Shown here in pieces: positions 1 to 5,121 of a stretch of 5,121 nt of DNA. Source of the stretch: an uncultured Clostridia bacterium. GTDB taxonomy: Bacteria; Bacillota; Clostridia; UBA1381. Under the pieces are notes generated by a model, which ran no database searches, was not told where the DNA came from, and saw nothing but the letters and a program-made list of their open reading frames with translations. Position 1 is the stretch's first letter; every line of letters begins with the position of its first letter. The stretch covers positions 1 to 5,121 of the forward strand of contig CAJUFV010000222.1 of the NCBI GenBank assembly GCA_910585795.1, read 5' to 3'. The position numbers and the translations under genes are program-made.

Positions 1-22
1 TATTTAGATAATTATCTAAATA
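1..22. promoter_or_regulatory. Perfect 22-bp palindrome, probable operator of the ArsR/SdpR-type repressor
   Basis: The half-site TATTTAGATAA is followed directly by its exact reverse complement, with no spacer and no mismatch. It ends 11 bases before the ribosome binding site of the repressor gene. ArsR-family dimers bind AT-rich inverted repeats of this kind, usually overlapping their own promoter, so autoregulation is the likely role (inference). The sequence GATAAT at 7-12 could serve as a -10 box inside the palindrome; any -35 box would lie outside the window. The palindrome may extend further left, because its first base is the first base of the window. Confidence 0.72.
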
Positions 23-32
23 GATTTTTTGT

Positions 33-38
33 GGGAGG
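33..38 (+). promoter_or_regulatory. Ribosome binding site deciding the repressor start
   Basis: GGGAGG lies 5 bases before ATG 44 but only 2 bases before ATG 41. An upstream in-frame TTG at 29 would put this site inside the coding region. The spacing therefore favours ATG 44 as the start. Confidence 0.7.
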
Positions 39-43
39 CTATG

Positions 44-322
44 ATGGGATTTGCGGAAACCTTTAAAGCGCTGGCTGATTCAAACAGGCGGGAGATTCTT
101 ATGATGCTGAAAAACGGGAGAAAATCGGCCGGAGAAATTGCCGCGCACTTTGATATGACAAACGCTACAGTTTCATATCATTTATCTCAGCTGAAAAAAG
201 CGAGTTTAATTTATGAAACAAAAAATAAAAATTATATTTATTACGAGCTGAATATATCTGTTTTTGAAGAAATTATGCTTTGGATATCTCAGTTTAGGGA
301 GGAATACAACAATGAGAAGTAA
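44..322 (+). CDS. sdpR: ArsR-family winged-helix transcriptional repressor, SdpR-like
   Basis: This 92-residue protein has the usual size and layout of a small ArsR-family regulator. The N-terminal helix carries FKALADSNRREIL (residues 7-19), the family's typical opening. A helix-turn-helix spans about residues 28-56, with the recognition helix around TNATVSYHLSQL (39-50). A beta wing follows (about 57-69), then a C-terminal dimer helix. It contains no cysteine and lacks the ELCVCDL-type metal site, so metal sensing is unlikely. The closest familiar relative is SdpR of B. subtilis, which represses its own sdpRI operon and is held at the membrane by toxin-bound SdpI. Here too the next gene is an sdpI homologue, overlapping by 11 bases, and a palindromic operator precedes the gene. 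The SdpR-like role is inferred from family and context; the inducing signal is unknown. Confidence 0.88.
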   Translation: MGFAETFKALADSNRREILMMLKNGRKSAGEIAAHFDMTNATVSYHLSQLKKASLIYETKNKNYIYYELNISVFEEIMLWISQFREEYNNEK

Positions 323-950
323 TATATTAAAAATAAAGGGATTTTATCTGTCTTTAGTAATATGTCTGATTCCGATAATATTATCATTGGTGTTTTATGA
401 TAAAATGCCTGATATGGTAGTAACACACTGGAATTTTAAAAATGAGCCTGACGGATTCAGTCCGAAATGGGCAGTGGTATTTTTGATTCCGGCTATTTTA
501 TTTGCTTTAAATATACTGGTATGGTTTGCGGTGAACGCGGAGCCGAAAAAGCAAGGAATAAACAGAAATATAAAGAGTATTGTATTGTGGATGCTGCCAG
601 TGATGTCAGTTATTGTACAGTGCGTGATAATAATGTTTTCGGTTAAAGGAATAAATCTTGTCAGATTTGTTCCCATGCTTATCGGAATTTTATTTATTAT
701 CATAGGTAATTATCTTCCAAAGTGCAGACAGAATTTTACTATGGGAGTCAGGCTGCCGTGGACACTGGCGAGTGAAGAAAATTGGAATAGAACCCATCGT
801 TTAGCGGGTAAGCTTTGGATTATAGGCGGATTGCTTATGACACTTTATACAATGATTGAAATGCATATGATATTTTTTATAGCTGTTGTATTTGTAATGA
901 CTCTTATTCCTGCTATATATTCGTATACATTATATAGAAAGGGAATTTAA
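312..950 (+). CDS. sdpI: SdpI-family integral membrane protein (DUF1648 plus SdpI domains)
   Basis: This 212-residue protein has about six hydrophobic segments, near residues 11-28, 54-74, 89-109, 116-134, 168-183 and 186-207. After the first segment comes the DUF1648 signature, MPDMVVTHWNFKNEPDGF (32-49). After the fourth comes the SdpI signature, GNYLPKCRQNFTMGVRLPWT (132-151), continued by SEENWNRTHRLAGK (154-167). In B. subtilis SdpI gives immunity to the SdpC toxin and also sequesters SdpR at the membrane, which switches on its own operon. Length is close to the B. subtilis protein (about 207). The ATG at 312 was chosen because AGGGAGG (296-302) sits 9 bases upstream; an in-frame extension to 264 would run deep into the repressor gene. 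The 11-base overlap suggests translational coupling. No toxin genes are visible, so immunity to a self-made toxin is not shown. It could serve against foreign peptides or in general envelope stress. Confidence 0.88.
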   Translation: MRSNILKIKGFYLSLVICLIPIILSLVFYDKMPDMVVTHWNFKNEPDGFSPKWAVVFLIPAILFALNILVWFAVNAEPKKQGINRNIKSIVLWMLPVMSVIVQCVIIMFSVKGINLVRFVPMLIGILFIIIGNYLPKCRQNFTMGVRLPWTLASEENWNRTHRLAGKLWIIGGLLMTLYTMIEMHMIFFIAVVFVMTLIPAIYSYTLYRKGI

Positions 951-951
951 T

Positions 952-1407
952 ATGAAGAATGTATGGTATTATAATTTTCCTATAGGCAGACTGGCAGTAG
1001 CGTGTGATGAATTGGGAATAACTGATGTTACAACAGGTACAGTTGAAGCGGAAGAGAAAAAAACAGAGCTTATTGAAAAAACTGCTAAACAGCTTGAGGA
1101 ATATTTTTGCGGTAAACGGCGTGAGTTTGATGTGCCGCTTTCTGTATTCGGAACTGATTTTCAAAAATCAGTATGGAATGCCCTGATGCGGATACCGTAT
1201 GGGAAAACATGCTCATATAAGGATATAGCGGTAATGGTGGGTAATCCAAATGCGTCACGGGCAGTCGGTATGGCTAATAACCGCAATAAAATTATAATAA
1301 TTATTCCGTGTCATCGTGTAATCGGCGCTGACGGGGCGCTGGTTGGATATGGAGGCGGATTGGATATAAAAAAGAAGCTTCTTGACATTGAAAAAGGGTT
1401 GTTTTAA
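952..1407 (+). CDS. ogt: Methylated-DNA--protein-cysteine methyltransferase (O6-methylguanine-DNA methyltransferase)
   Basis: This 151-residue cytoplasmic suicide repair protein transfers the methyl group from O6-methylguanine in DNA to its own cysteine. The active site is IPCHRV (118-123), with Cys120 as acceptor. Upstream is the DNA-binding helix-turn-helix with TDFQKSVWNAL (68-78), IPYGKTCSY (81-89) and the arginine finger in ASRAVGMANN (101-110). Downstream is VGYGGGLDIKKKLLDIE (131-147), the usual C-terminal motif. Length matches single-domain Ogt proteins; there is no fused Ada regulatory domain. The loop before the active site reads NKIIIIIPCHRV, lacking two prolines usual in NPxPIxIPCHRV. 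It starts one base after the sdpI stop, with AAGGGA (939-944) as ribosome site, so it is probably co-transcribed with the sdpRI-like pair. A functional link to that pair is unclear. Confidence 0.95.
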   Translation: MKNVWYYNFPIGRLAVACDELGITDVTTGTVEAEEKKTELIEKTAKQLEEYFCGKRREFDVPLSVFGTDFQKSVWNALMRIPYGKTCSYKDIAVMVGNPNASRAVGMANNRNKIIIIIPCHRVIGADGALVGYGGGLDIKKKLLDIEKGLF

Positions 1408-1424
1408 AACAGCCCTTTTATAAT
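1392..1424 (+). terminator. Intrinsic terminator overlapping the 3' end of ogt
   Basis: The arm AAAAGGGTTGTTTT (1392-1405) pairs with AAAACAGCCCTTTT (1406-1419) along its full length, with one G-U pair. The tip must open to leave a small TTAA loop. The last codons of ogt and its TAA stop (1405-1407) lie inside the stem. The four-base T run is part of the stem and is followed by ATAAT, so the U-tract is modest. By symmetry it could also act on the opposite strand. It separates the sdpRI-ogt unit from the spoIIIA operon. Confidence 0.75.
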
Positions 1425-1550
1425 GTCTGATTTTATTGGTATTTTTATAATAATCAATATAGGAATAAAGTTATTGGCAAAAAAAGATGTTCTAAACCTT
1501 AATTAAAAATAATATATATCAAATACAAAACACGAATGGAGGAACTGAGA
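1425..1550 (+). promoter_or_regulatory. AT-rich leader upstream of the spoIIIA operon; promoter expected here
   Basis: No gene is visible in this stretch. In B. subtilis the spoIIIA operon is transcribed by mother-cell sigma-E. The best partial match to a sigma-E -10 element (CATACAnT) is AATACAAA at 1522-1529. It has no good ATATT-like -35 element at the right distance and would place the transcript start almost on the ribosome site. A weak sigma-A-like pair, TTGGCA (1474-1479) with CTTAAT (1498-1503, 18-base spacer), is also present. Neither can be assigned with confidence; that a promoter lies here is inferred from the terminator before it and the operon after it. Confidence 0.35.
1538..1542 (+). 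promoter_or_regulatory. Ribosome binding site deciding the spoIIIAA start
   Basis: GGAGG lies 8 bases before ATG 1551. The earlier in-frame ATG at 1536 overlaps this site and has no ribosome site of its own, so 1551 is the better start. Confidence 0.85.
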
Positions 1551-2477
1551 ATGTACATAGCAAACAATGAAGCGGCAATAACTACGCATGGGATACTGAG
1601 CTTTATGCCGCAGGGGATACGACGGTATATGTACGGAATTAAGCTTGACGGTGTATGTGAAATACATATGCGGCTTGGGAAGCCGCTGACATTGAATTAC
1701 AGCAGAGGATGTCAGTATGTGAATATGAAGGGTCAGCTTACACCTGTTCCGGTATCGGCTTTACGTGTGACGCGGGAGCATATTGACGAGGCTATGGAAA
1801 TAGCAACGGCTTCATCAGTATATTCTGTACGTAATGAAATAAAAAACGGTTTTTTAACGATAGCCGGAGGTCACCGTATAGGAATAACGGGTACAGCTGT
1901 AATAAAGGAGGACAAGGTTTCCTTTATTAAGGATATTTCAGCGTTGAATTATCGTCTGGCCGGAGAGGTTATAGGCGCGGCGGACAAGGTTATGCCGCTT
2001 ATACTTAAGGAAGGTCATATCAGAAATACTCTCATAATTTCGCCTCCCGGCGCCGGAAAAACAACTCTGCTGCGTGATATTGCGCGTCAGCTTTCATATA
2101 AGTCATATAGTGTAAGTATTGTTGATGAAAGGCGTGAGATAGCCGCGTTATGCGAAGGGCGAAGCGCATTTGACCTTGGTTTTTCGACAGATGTGCTTGA
2201 GGGAGCGGATAAGGCAGAGGGGATGCTGATGATGCTTCGCTCTATGAGTCCAGATGTTATTATTACAGATGAAATCGGCCGGCAGGAGGATGTTGACGCT
2301 CTGGAGAAGATAACAAACAGCGGAAGCGCTGTGATTGCGTCAATTCACGGCAGAAATATTGAAATGATAAAACAGCGTCCGGATTTAACCCGTATGTTGA
2401 AATTTTTTAATCTTGCAGTTACACTCAGCCGAAGGAAGGGTGTGGGTACTGTTGAGGAGGCGCTGACGGAATGGTAA
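1551..2477 (+). CDS. spoIIIAA: Stage III sporulation protein AA, secretion-type ATPase
   Basis: This 308-residue protein is nearly the same length as B. subtilis SpoIIIAA (307). It is a cytoplasmic ATPase related to type II/IV secretion ATPases and is thought to power the SpoIIIA-SpoIIQ channel from the mother-cell side. The N-terminal domain includes the conserved GGHRIGITG (106-114). The nucleotide-binding domain has a Walker A loop SPPGAGKTT (164-172), an Asp-box-like VDERREIAAL (191-200), a Walker B VIITDEIG (236-243) and a His box ASIHG (263-267). The first Walker A residue is Ser164 rather than the textbook glycine; the catalytic GKT is intact. No membrane segment or signal peptide is seen. 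It heads the operon and overlaps spoIIIAB by 7 bases. Confidence 0.96.
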   Translation: MYIANNEAAITTHGILSFMPQGIRRYMYGIKLDGVCEIHMRLGKPLTLNYSRGCQYVNMKGQLTPVPVSALRVTREHIDEAMEIATASSVYSVRNEIKNGFLTIAGGHRIGITGTAVIKEDKVSFIKDISALNYRLAGEVIGAADKVMPLILKEGHIRNTLIISPPGAGKTTLLRDIARQLSYKSYSVSIVDERREIAALCEGRSAFDLGFSTDVLEGADKAEGMLMMLRSMSPDVIITDEIGRQEDVDALEKITNSGSAVIASIHGRNIEMIKQRPDLTRMLKFFNLAVTLSRRKGVGTVEEALTEW

Positions 2478-2962
2478 AAATGTTCGGCGCTGTTATGACA
2501 GGCTTTGCCTGCGGATATTTTGGTTTTCGTATGAGTATAACAATGAAAAAACGGGTAAAAAGCTTGGGTGATATTTCCGCGTCGTTTGAGATGCTGGAAA
2601 GTGAAATTGCGTTTAATGTCAATAAGCTGAAAAACGCTTTTGTAAGAGTTGACAGGAACGGACTTTTTACTCTTGCCGCTCAGACTATGGAGGAGAAGGG
2701 AATAAAAAACGCATGGACAGAAGCTGTAGCTCAAATGAGCAGTCAGCTATGTTTTACTGAGGCGGACAGCGATATATTACTGATGTTAGGAAAAAGCATA
2801 GGAAAAACAGACACTGAGGACCAGATAAAGAATATACGGTATATAAAGAATCTGATAAAAGAACAGGAAAAGCAGGCGCAGGAAGAATACGGCCGTTTTG
2901 GAAGGATTTACAGAAGCGGAGGTGTGCTGACCGGACTTATGCTGATAATTCTTTTGATATAA
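2471..2962 (+). CDS. spoIIIAB: Stage III sporulation protein AB
   Basis: This 163-residue protein is slightly shorter than B. subtilis SpoIIIAB (171). It has an N-terminal membrane segment (about 4-20) and a C-terminal hydrophobic tail (about 150-163) that ends the protein. The helical domain between them resembles a cytoplasmic domain of the type II secretion platform protein GspF (known for the family). Recognisable motifs are FEMLESEIAF (39-48), AWTEAV (81-86) and LGKSIGKTDTEDQIKNI (106-122), matching the family's LGxxLGxSDxxxQ pattern. The ATG at 2471 overlaps the spoIIIAA stop (ATGGTAA) and is served by AGGAGG at 2455-2460, 10 bases upstream. An ATG at 2480 is a less likely start. It probably acts with SpoIIIAA at the inner side of the mother-cell membrane. 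Confidence 0.94.
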   Translation: MVKMFGAVMTGFACGYFGFRMSITMKKRVKSLGDISASFEMLESEIAFNVNKLKNAFVRVDRNGLFTLAAQTMEEKGIKNAWTEAVAQMSSQLCFTEADSDILLMLGKSIGKTDTEDQIKNIRYIKNLIKEQEKQAQEEYGRFGRIYRSGGVLTGLMLIILLI

Positions 2963-2989
2963 TAATTTGAAATAAAAAGGGAAGAAAAA

Positions 2990-3184
2990 ATGAATGTTGA
3001 TTTAATATTTCAGATAGCGGGTATCGGAATAATCGTTGCTGTGCTTAATCAACTGCTCACCCGTGCAGGACGTGAAGAGCAGGCTTTGCTTACTACGCTG
3101 GCAGGTCTTGTAGTTGTGCTGTTCATAGTAACTCAGCAGATAGGCGATTTGTTTGATACGGTAAAAAGTATTTTCAATTTGTAA
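2990..3184 (+). CDS. spoIIIAC: Stage III sporulation protein AC
   Basis: This small membrane protein of 64 residues is close to the 68 of B. subtilis SpoIIIAC. Two hydrophobic helices (about 4-22 and 32-50) flank a short polar loop with TRAGREEQALL (24-34), the family's conserved hinge. It belongs to the same family as the N-terminal half of SpoIIIAD and is thought to form part of the membrane base of the channel. The gene follows spoIIIAB after 27 bases, the widest gap within this operon. It has a moderate AAAAAGGGA ribosome site (2974-2982), 7 bases before the ATG. Confidence 0.94.
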   Translation: MNVDLIFQIAGIGIIVAVLNQLLTRAGREEQALLTTLAGLVVVLFIVTQQIGDLFDTVKSIFNL

Positions 3185-3189
3185 GATTT

Positions 3190-3195
3190 GGTGAT
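3190..3195 (+). promoter_or_regulatory. Extended Shine-Dalgarno match favouring start 3200 for spoIIIAD
   Basis: GGTGAT matches the downstream part of the full anti-Shine-Dalgarno complement (GGAGGTGATC) and lies 4 bases before ATG 3200. That equals a normal spacing of about 8 bases from the missing GGAGG core. The alternatives TTG 3188, GTG 3191 and ATG 3194 have no better site. Confidence 0.5.
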
Positions 3196-3199
3196 GATT

Positions 3200-3592
3200 A
3201 TGGATATTTTTAAAATAATCGGGGTAGGGCTGATAGGGGGAATATTATCTATAACAGTGAAGCAGTACAGAAAAGAGTATGCGCTGCTTGTAGGACTGGC
3301 TACGGTACTGCTTATACTTTTTTACTCACTTGGAACGCTGGAGACAGCAATAAAACAAATTTCGCTGATAACGGAAAAAAGCGGTGTTGACACAAGATAT
3401 TTTGCGGCGGTAATAAAGGTGGTCGGTGTTGCGTATATAACGCAGTTTGGAGCTGAAATAATGCGTGACGGAGGAGAGGGAGCTATTGCTCTCAAGGTGG
3501 AAATGGCGGGGAAAATATTTATTCTGGGACTAACAATTCCTATAATAACGGAATTCCTGGAGGTGTGCGTAAATGCGCTCTCTGCTATTTAA
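3200..3592 (+). CDS. spoIIIAD: Stage III sporulation protein AD
   Basis: This 130-residue membrane protein is similar in length to B. subtilis SpoIIIAD (about 133). The N-terminal half has two hydrophobic helices (about 4-20 and 28-46) and resembles SpoIIIAC. The second half carries the strongly conserved block from VIKVVGVAYITQFGAE (71-86) through DGGEGAIALKVEMAGK (90-105) into another helix (about 106-120). The start is uncertain: ATG 3200 has the GGTGAT match. ATG 3194 would add two residues and align slightly better with the B. subtilis N-terminus. It follows spoIIIAC by 15 bases and overlaps spoIIIAE by 20. By family it is a membrane part of the SpoIIIA channel; its exact role is not known. 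Confidence 0.94.
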   Translation: MDIFKIIGVGLIGGILSITVKQYRKEYALLVGLATVLLILFYSLGTLETAIKQISLITEKSGVDTRYFAAVIKVVGVAYITQFGAEIMRDGGEGAIALKVEMAGKIFILGLTIPIITEFLEVCVNALSAI

Positions 3593-4640
3593 ACTGCTGC
3601 TGATATTTATTGTATTGCTTCCAGTGGGGGTAAGTGCGGAGGTACCTTCTCTTGAGGGTGAAAATCTGTTCAATGATACAGTGGAAAAGGCAGTTTCAGG
3701 CCAGCTGTCATTAAATCCGGTAAATATTCTTAATATGATTTCCGATGACCTTATGAGGGAGGTACGGGAGTGCGCTGCTGATGTTATGATATTATTTATT
3801 ATTGCGGCGATTTCAGGTATTATTACGACAGTATCTAATTCTCTTGGCAGTAAATCTACCGGAGAGGCCGCGTTTTTTGCCTGTTTTACGCTTATGAGCG
3901 CGGCGGCGGTCAAATGCTTTTCTGTGGCTATGCAGTATGGGACTGAGGTAGTGACAGCAATGACTAATTTTATAACGAAGCTGTCGCCGCTTCTTATGCT
4001 GATGATTGCCACAAGCGGAAAAACTTTTTCAGCAGCGGCATTTCAGCCGATTATGTCAGCCGCCGTATATGTTGTATCAGTATTGATTGAAAAATGTCTT
4101 GTGCCGCTTATAGCGTTTAGTTCTGTACTTGCGGTTGCCGGAAATATAAGTGATAAGGTACAGCTATCCGGTTTTTGTCGTGTCGTTAAGTCAATTGCGA
4201 AGTGGCTTATGGCGGCCATTATAACAATATTTACAGGAATAAGCGGTATATATGGCTTTGCTTCGCCATCGCTGGACGCGATAAGCGGAAAGGCGGTTAA
4301 ATTTGCCGTAGGCAGTCTGGTTCCGGTTGTGGGCAGCTTTCTTTCGGACACATTAGAAACTGTTGTGAGCGGGACAAGGCTTATGAAAAATTCAGTTGGA
4401 GTATCAGGAATAATTGTGATGTGTGTTATATGCGTAATACCCATTTTAAAAATAGGAGTGATACAGCTTATGTTAAAGCTTACATCAGCGATTGCCGAGC
4501 CTCTTACGGACAAGCGTATTTCATCAATGATGTGGGAAATGTCAGAATCTGTTACAACTGTTTTTGCTGTAGTTATTATGGTGGCTGTATTGTTTCTTAT
4601 TAATATAAGTATAATGCTTGCGGCGACTAACGGAGGTTGA
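3573..4640 (+). CDS. spoIIIAE: Stage III sporulation protein AE, polytopic membrane protein
   Basis: This 355-residue protein is somewhat shorter than B. subtilis SpoIIIAE (about 399). It starts with a signal-peptide-like segment (2-22: basic start, hydrophobic core, VSA then Glu23 as a possible cleavage site). An extracytoplasmic stretch (23-68) follows. Hydrophobic helices then lie near 70-88, 100-119, 135-147, 160-190, 207-228, 278-299 and 327-350. A conserved family stretch is KFAVGSLVPVVGSFLSDTLE (243-262). It is the largest membrane component of the SpoIIIA complex, with permease-like topology, and in B. subtilis is needed for sigma-G activity and forespore integrity. GGAGGTG (3559-3565), 7 bases before ATG 3573, is a strong ribosome site lying inside spoIIIAD, so translation is probably coupled. 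Relative to Bacillus the missing length is probably in the N-terminal region (inference). Confidence 0.95.
   Translation: MRSLLFKLLLIFIVLLPVGVSAEVPSLEGENLFNDTVEKAVSGQLSLNPVNILNMISDDLMREVRECAADVMILFIIAAISGIITTVSNSLGSKSTGEAAFFACFTLMSAAAVKCFSVAMQYGTEVVTAMTNFITKLSPLLMLMIATSGKTFSAAAFQPIMSAAVYVVSVLIEKCLVPLIAFSSVLAVAGNISDKVQLSGFCRVVKSIAKWLMAAIITIFTGISGIYGFASPSLDAISGKAVKFAVGSLVPVVGSFLSDTLETVVSGTRLMKNSVGVSGIIVMCVICVIPILKIGVIQLMLKLTSAIAEPLTDKRISSMMWEMSESVTTVFAVVIMVAVLFLINISIMLAATNGG
4632..4636 (+). promoter_or_regulatory. Ribosome binding site deciding the spoIIIAF start
   Basis: GGAGG lies 6 bases before ATG 4643. An in-frame TTG at 4637 directly abuts this site and is too close to be used. Confidence 0.85.
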
Positions 4641-4642
4641 GA

Positions 4643-5092
4643 ATGAAGGCATATATAATAACTATTATTGGCGCTACGCTTCTTGCCGCTATGGCAGGGA
4701 TACTGGCTCCTGAAAAATGGCGCTCATATGTTCAGGTGATAACAGGACTAGTAATAATAAGCTGTATAGTTTCACCGGTTACAGCTGTCGTAAAAAGCGA
4801 TATATTCCGCGGCTTTGACAGCGTGGAAAAGAATATAGAAAATAGTGAGAATCTTCAAGCGGAGCTGGTAATGGAGGAATTGGAGAAACGTATTAATGAT
4901 GATATTGCGGCGCGTATGCTGAAGGAATTTAATCTTTCAGTCAGAGCGGATTGTGATATACGTGTAGATAGTGAAGGTGCAATAGAAGGGGTAGACAGTG
5001 TACGTATTTATGGGGATAAATTGACAGACCATGCGCGCGGCAGGTTGTGCGAGGTGTACGGTCTGAAGCCTTATGAGGTGCAGGATGAATAA
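4643..5092 (+). CDS. spoIIIAF: Stage III sporulation protein AF
   Basis: This 149-residue protein has two N-terminal membrane helices (about 3-21 and 31-50). The link between them carries APEKWRSYVQVITGL (22-36), typical of the family. The soluble part (about 70-149) has a helix (75-96), two strands (VRADCDIRV 100-108, VDSVRIYG 118-124) and a final helix (128-140) ending in YGLKPYEV. This fits the ring-building-motif fold known for SpoIIIAF, which faces the space between mother cell and forespore. It is markedly shorter than the B. subtilis protein (about 206), although the reading frame and next gene look intact. The loss therefore appears natural, in the linker or tail. The start is two bases after the spoIIIAE stop, and the end overlaps the next gene by 8 bases. 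Confidence 0.93.
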   Translation: MKAYIITIIGATLLAAMAGILAPEKWRSYVQVITGLVIISCIVSPVTAVVKSDIFRGFDSVEKNIENSENLQAELVMEELEKRINDDIAARMLKEFNLSVRADCDIRVDSEGAIEGVDSVRIYGDKLTDHARGRLCEVYGLKPYEVQDE

Positions 5093-5121
5093 GGAAGAAA
5101 TTATAAAATTATTTAAAAATA
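5085..5121 (+). CDS. spoIIIAG: Probable spoIIIAG, 5' fragment cut by the window end
   Basis: ATG 5085 overlaps the spoIIIAF stop (ATGAATAA) and is preceded by GAGGTG (5075-5080) at 4 bases, equal to a normal spacing for an extended Shine-Dalgarno. Only the first 12 codons are visible, encoding MNKEEIIKLFKN, a charged cytoplasmic start. The identity rests mainly on position: spoIIIAG follows spoIIIAF in known spoIIIA operons and encodes the ring-forming protein with one membrane helix. The visible residues are too few to prove it. Confidence 0.75.
   Translation, partial: MNKEEIIKLFKN

Noticed and set aside
29..43. Upstream TTG (29) or ATG (41) start for the repressor
   Set aside because: TTG 29 would place the GGGAGG site inside the gene, and ATG 41 is only 2 bases from it; ATG 44 has better spacing.
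264..311. N-terminal extension of the SdpI-like protein
   Set aside because: It overlaps the repressor gene, adds residues unlike the family, and the strong ribosome site AGGGAGG serves ATG 312.
1382..1410. Perfect TTGACA (-35) followed at 17 bases by TAAAAC
   Set aside because: The -35 lies in ogt codons and the -10 match is only 4 of 6 and inside the terminator stem. TATAAT at 1419 is 31 bases away, too far to pair with it. Probably chance.
3530..4012. Long open frame on the minus strand across the spoIIIAD/AE junction
   Set aside because: It lies antisense to two well-recognised genes, has no ribosome site or recognisable domain, and reflects the composition of the + strand genes.
4043..4513. 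Long open frame on the minus strand inside spoIIIAE
   Set aside because: It is fully antisense to the membrane segments of SpoIIIAE, and its composition mirrors that gene; no family is recognised.
4421..4603. Second-frame open stretch inside spoIIIAE
   Set aside because: It is short, has no ribosome site, is rich in Tyr and Cys from frame shift of the real gene, and sits wholly within a conserved coding region.

Overview
The window looks like chromosomal DNA from an endospore-forming, low-GC Bacillota, most likely class Clostridia. The main evidence is the head of a spoIIIA sporulation operon. AT-rich codon use, strong GGAGG ribosome sites and tightly packed co-directional genes fit this. 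Genus cannot be read from the sequence. All genes lie on the + strand, and no RNA genes, mobile elements or CRISPR arrays were seen.

Region 1 (1-1424) is a small three-gene unit. It begins with a perfect 22-bp palindrome at 1-22, a probable operator. Then come an ArsR-type repressor resembling SdpR (44-322), an SdpI-family six-helix membrane protein (312-950) and an O6-methylguanine-DNA methyltransferase (952-1407). The genes overlap or nearly touch. The unit ends in a hairpin terminator that includes the stop codon of the last gene. The sdpR/sdpI layout resembles the autoregulated immunity pair of Bacillus subtilis, but no sdpABC toxin genes are present in the window.

Region 2 (1425-1550) is a short AT-rich intergenic stretch. 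It should carry the spoIIIA promoter, but no convincing sigma-E match could be picked out.

Region 3 (1551-5121) is spoIIIAA-AB-AC-AD-AE-AF plus the first 12 codons of a probable spoIIIAG, cut by the window end. In B. subtilis these proteins are made in the mother cell. They form the SpoIIIA part of the SpoIIIA-SpoIIQ channel across the two membranes around the forespore. AA is the secretion-type ATPase, AB a GspF-like membrane protein, AC/AD/AE polytopic membrane proteins, and AF/AG ring-forming proteins in the intermembrane space. Order and sizes match the family, and overlapping or near-touching joints suggest translational coupling.

Nothing here supports a wholly new system. The points most worth a second look are the palindromic operator with the orphan sdpR-sdpI-ogt unit, the altered substrate loop of the methyltransferase, and the missing obvious sporulation promoter.
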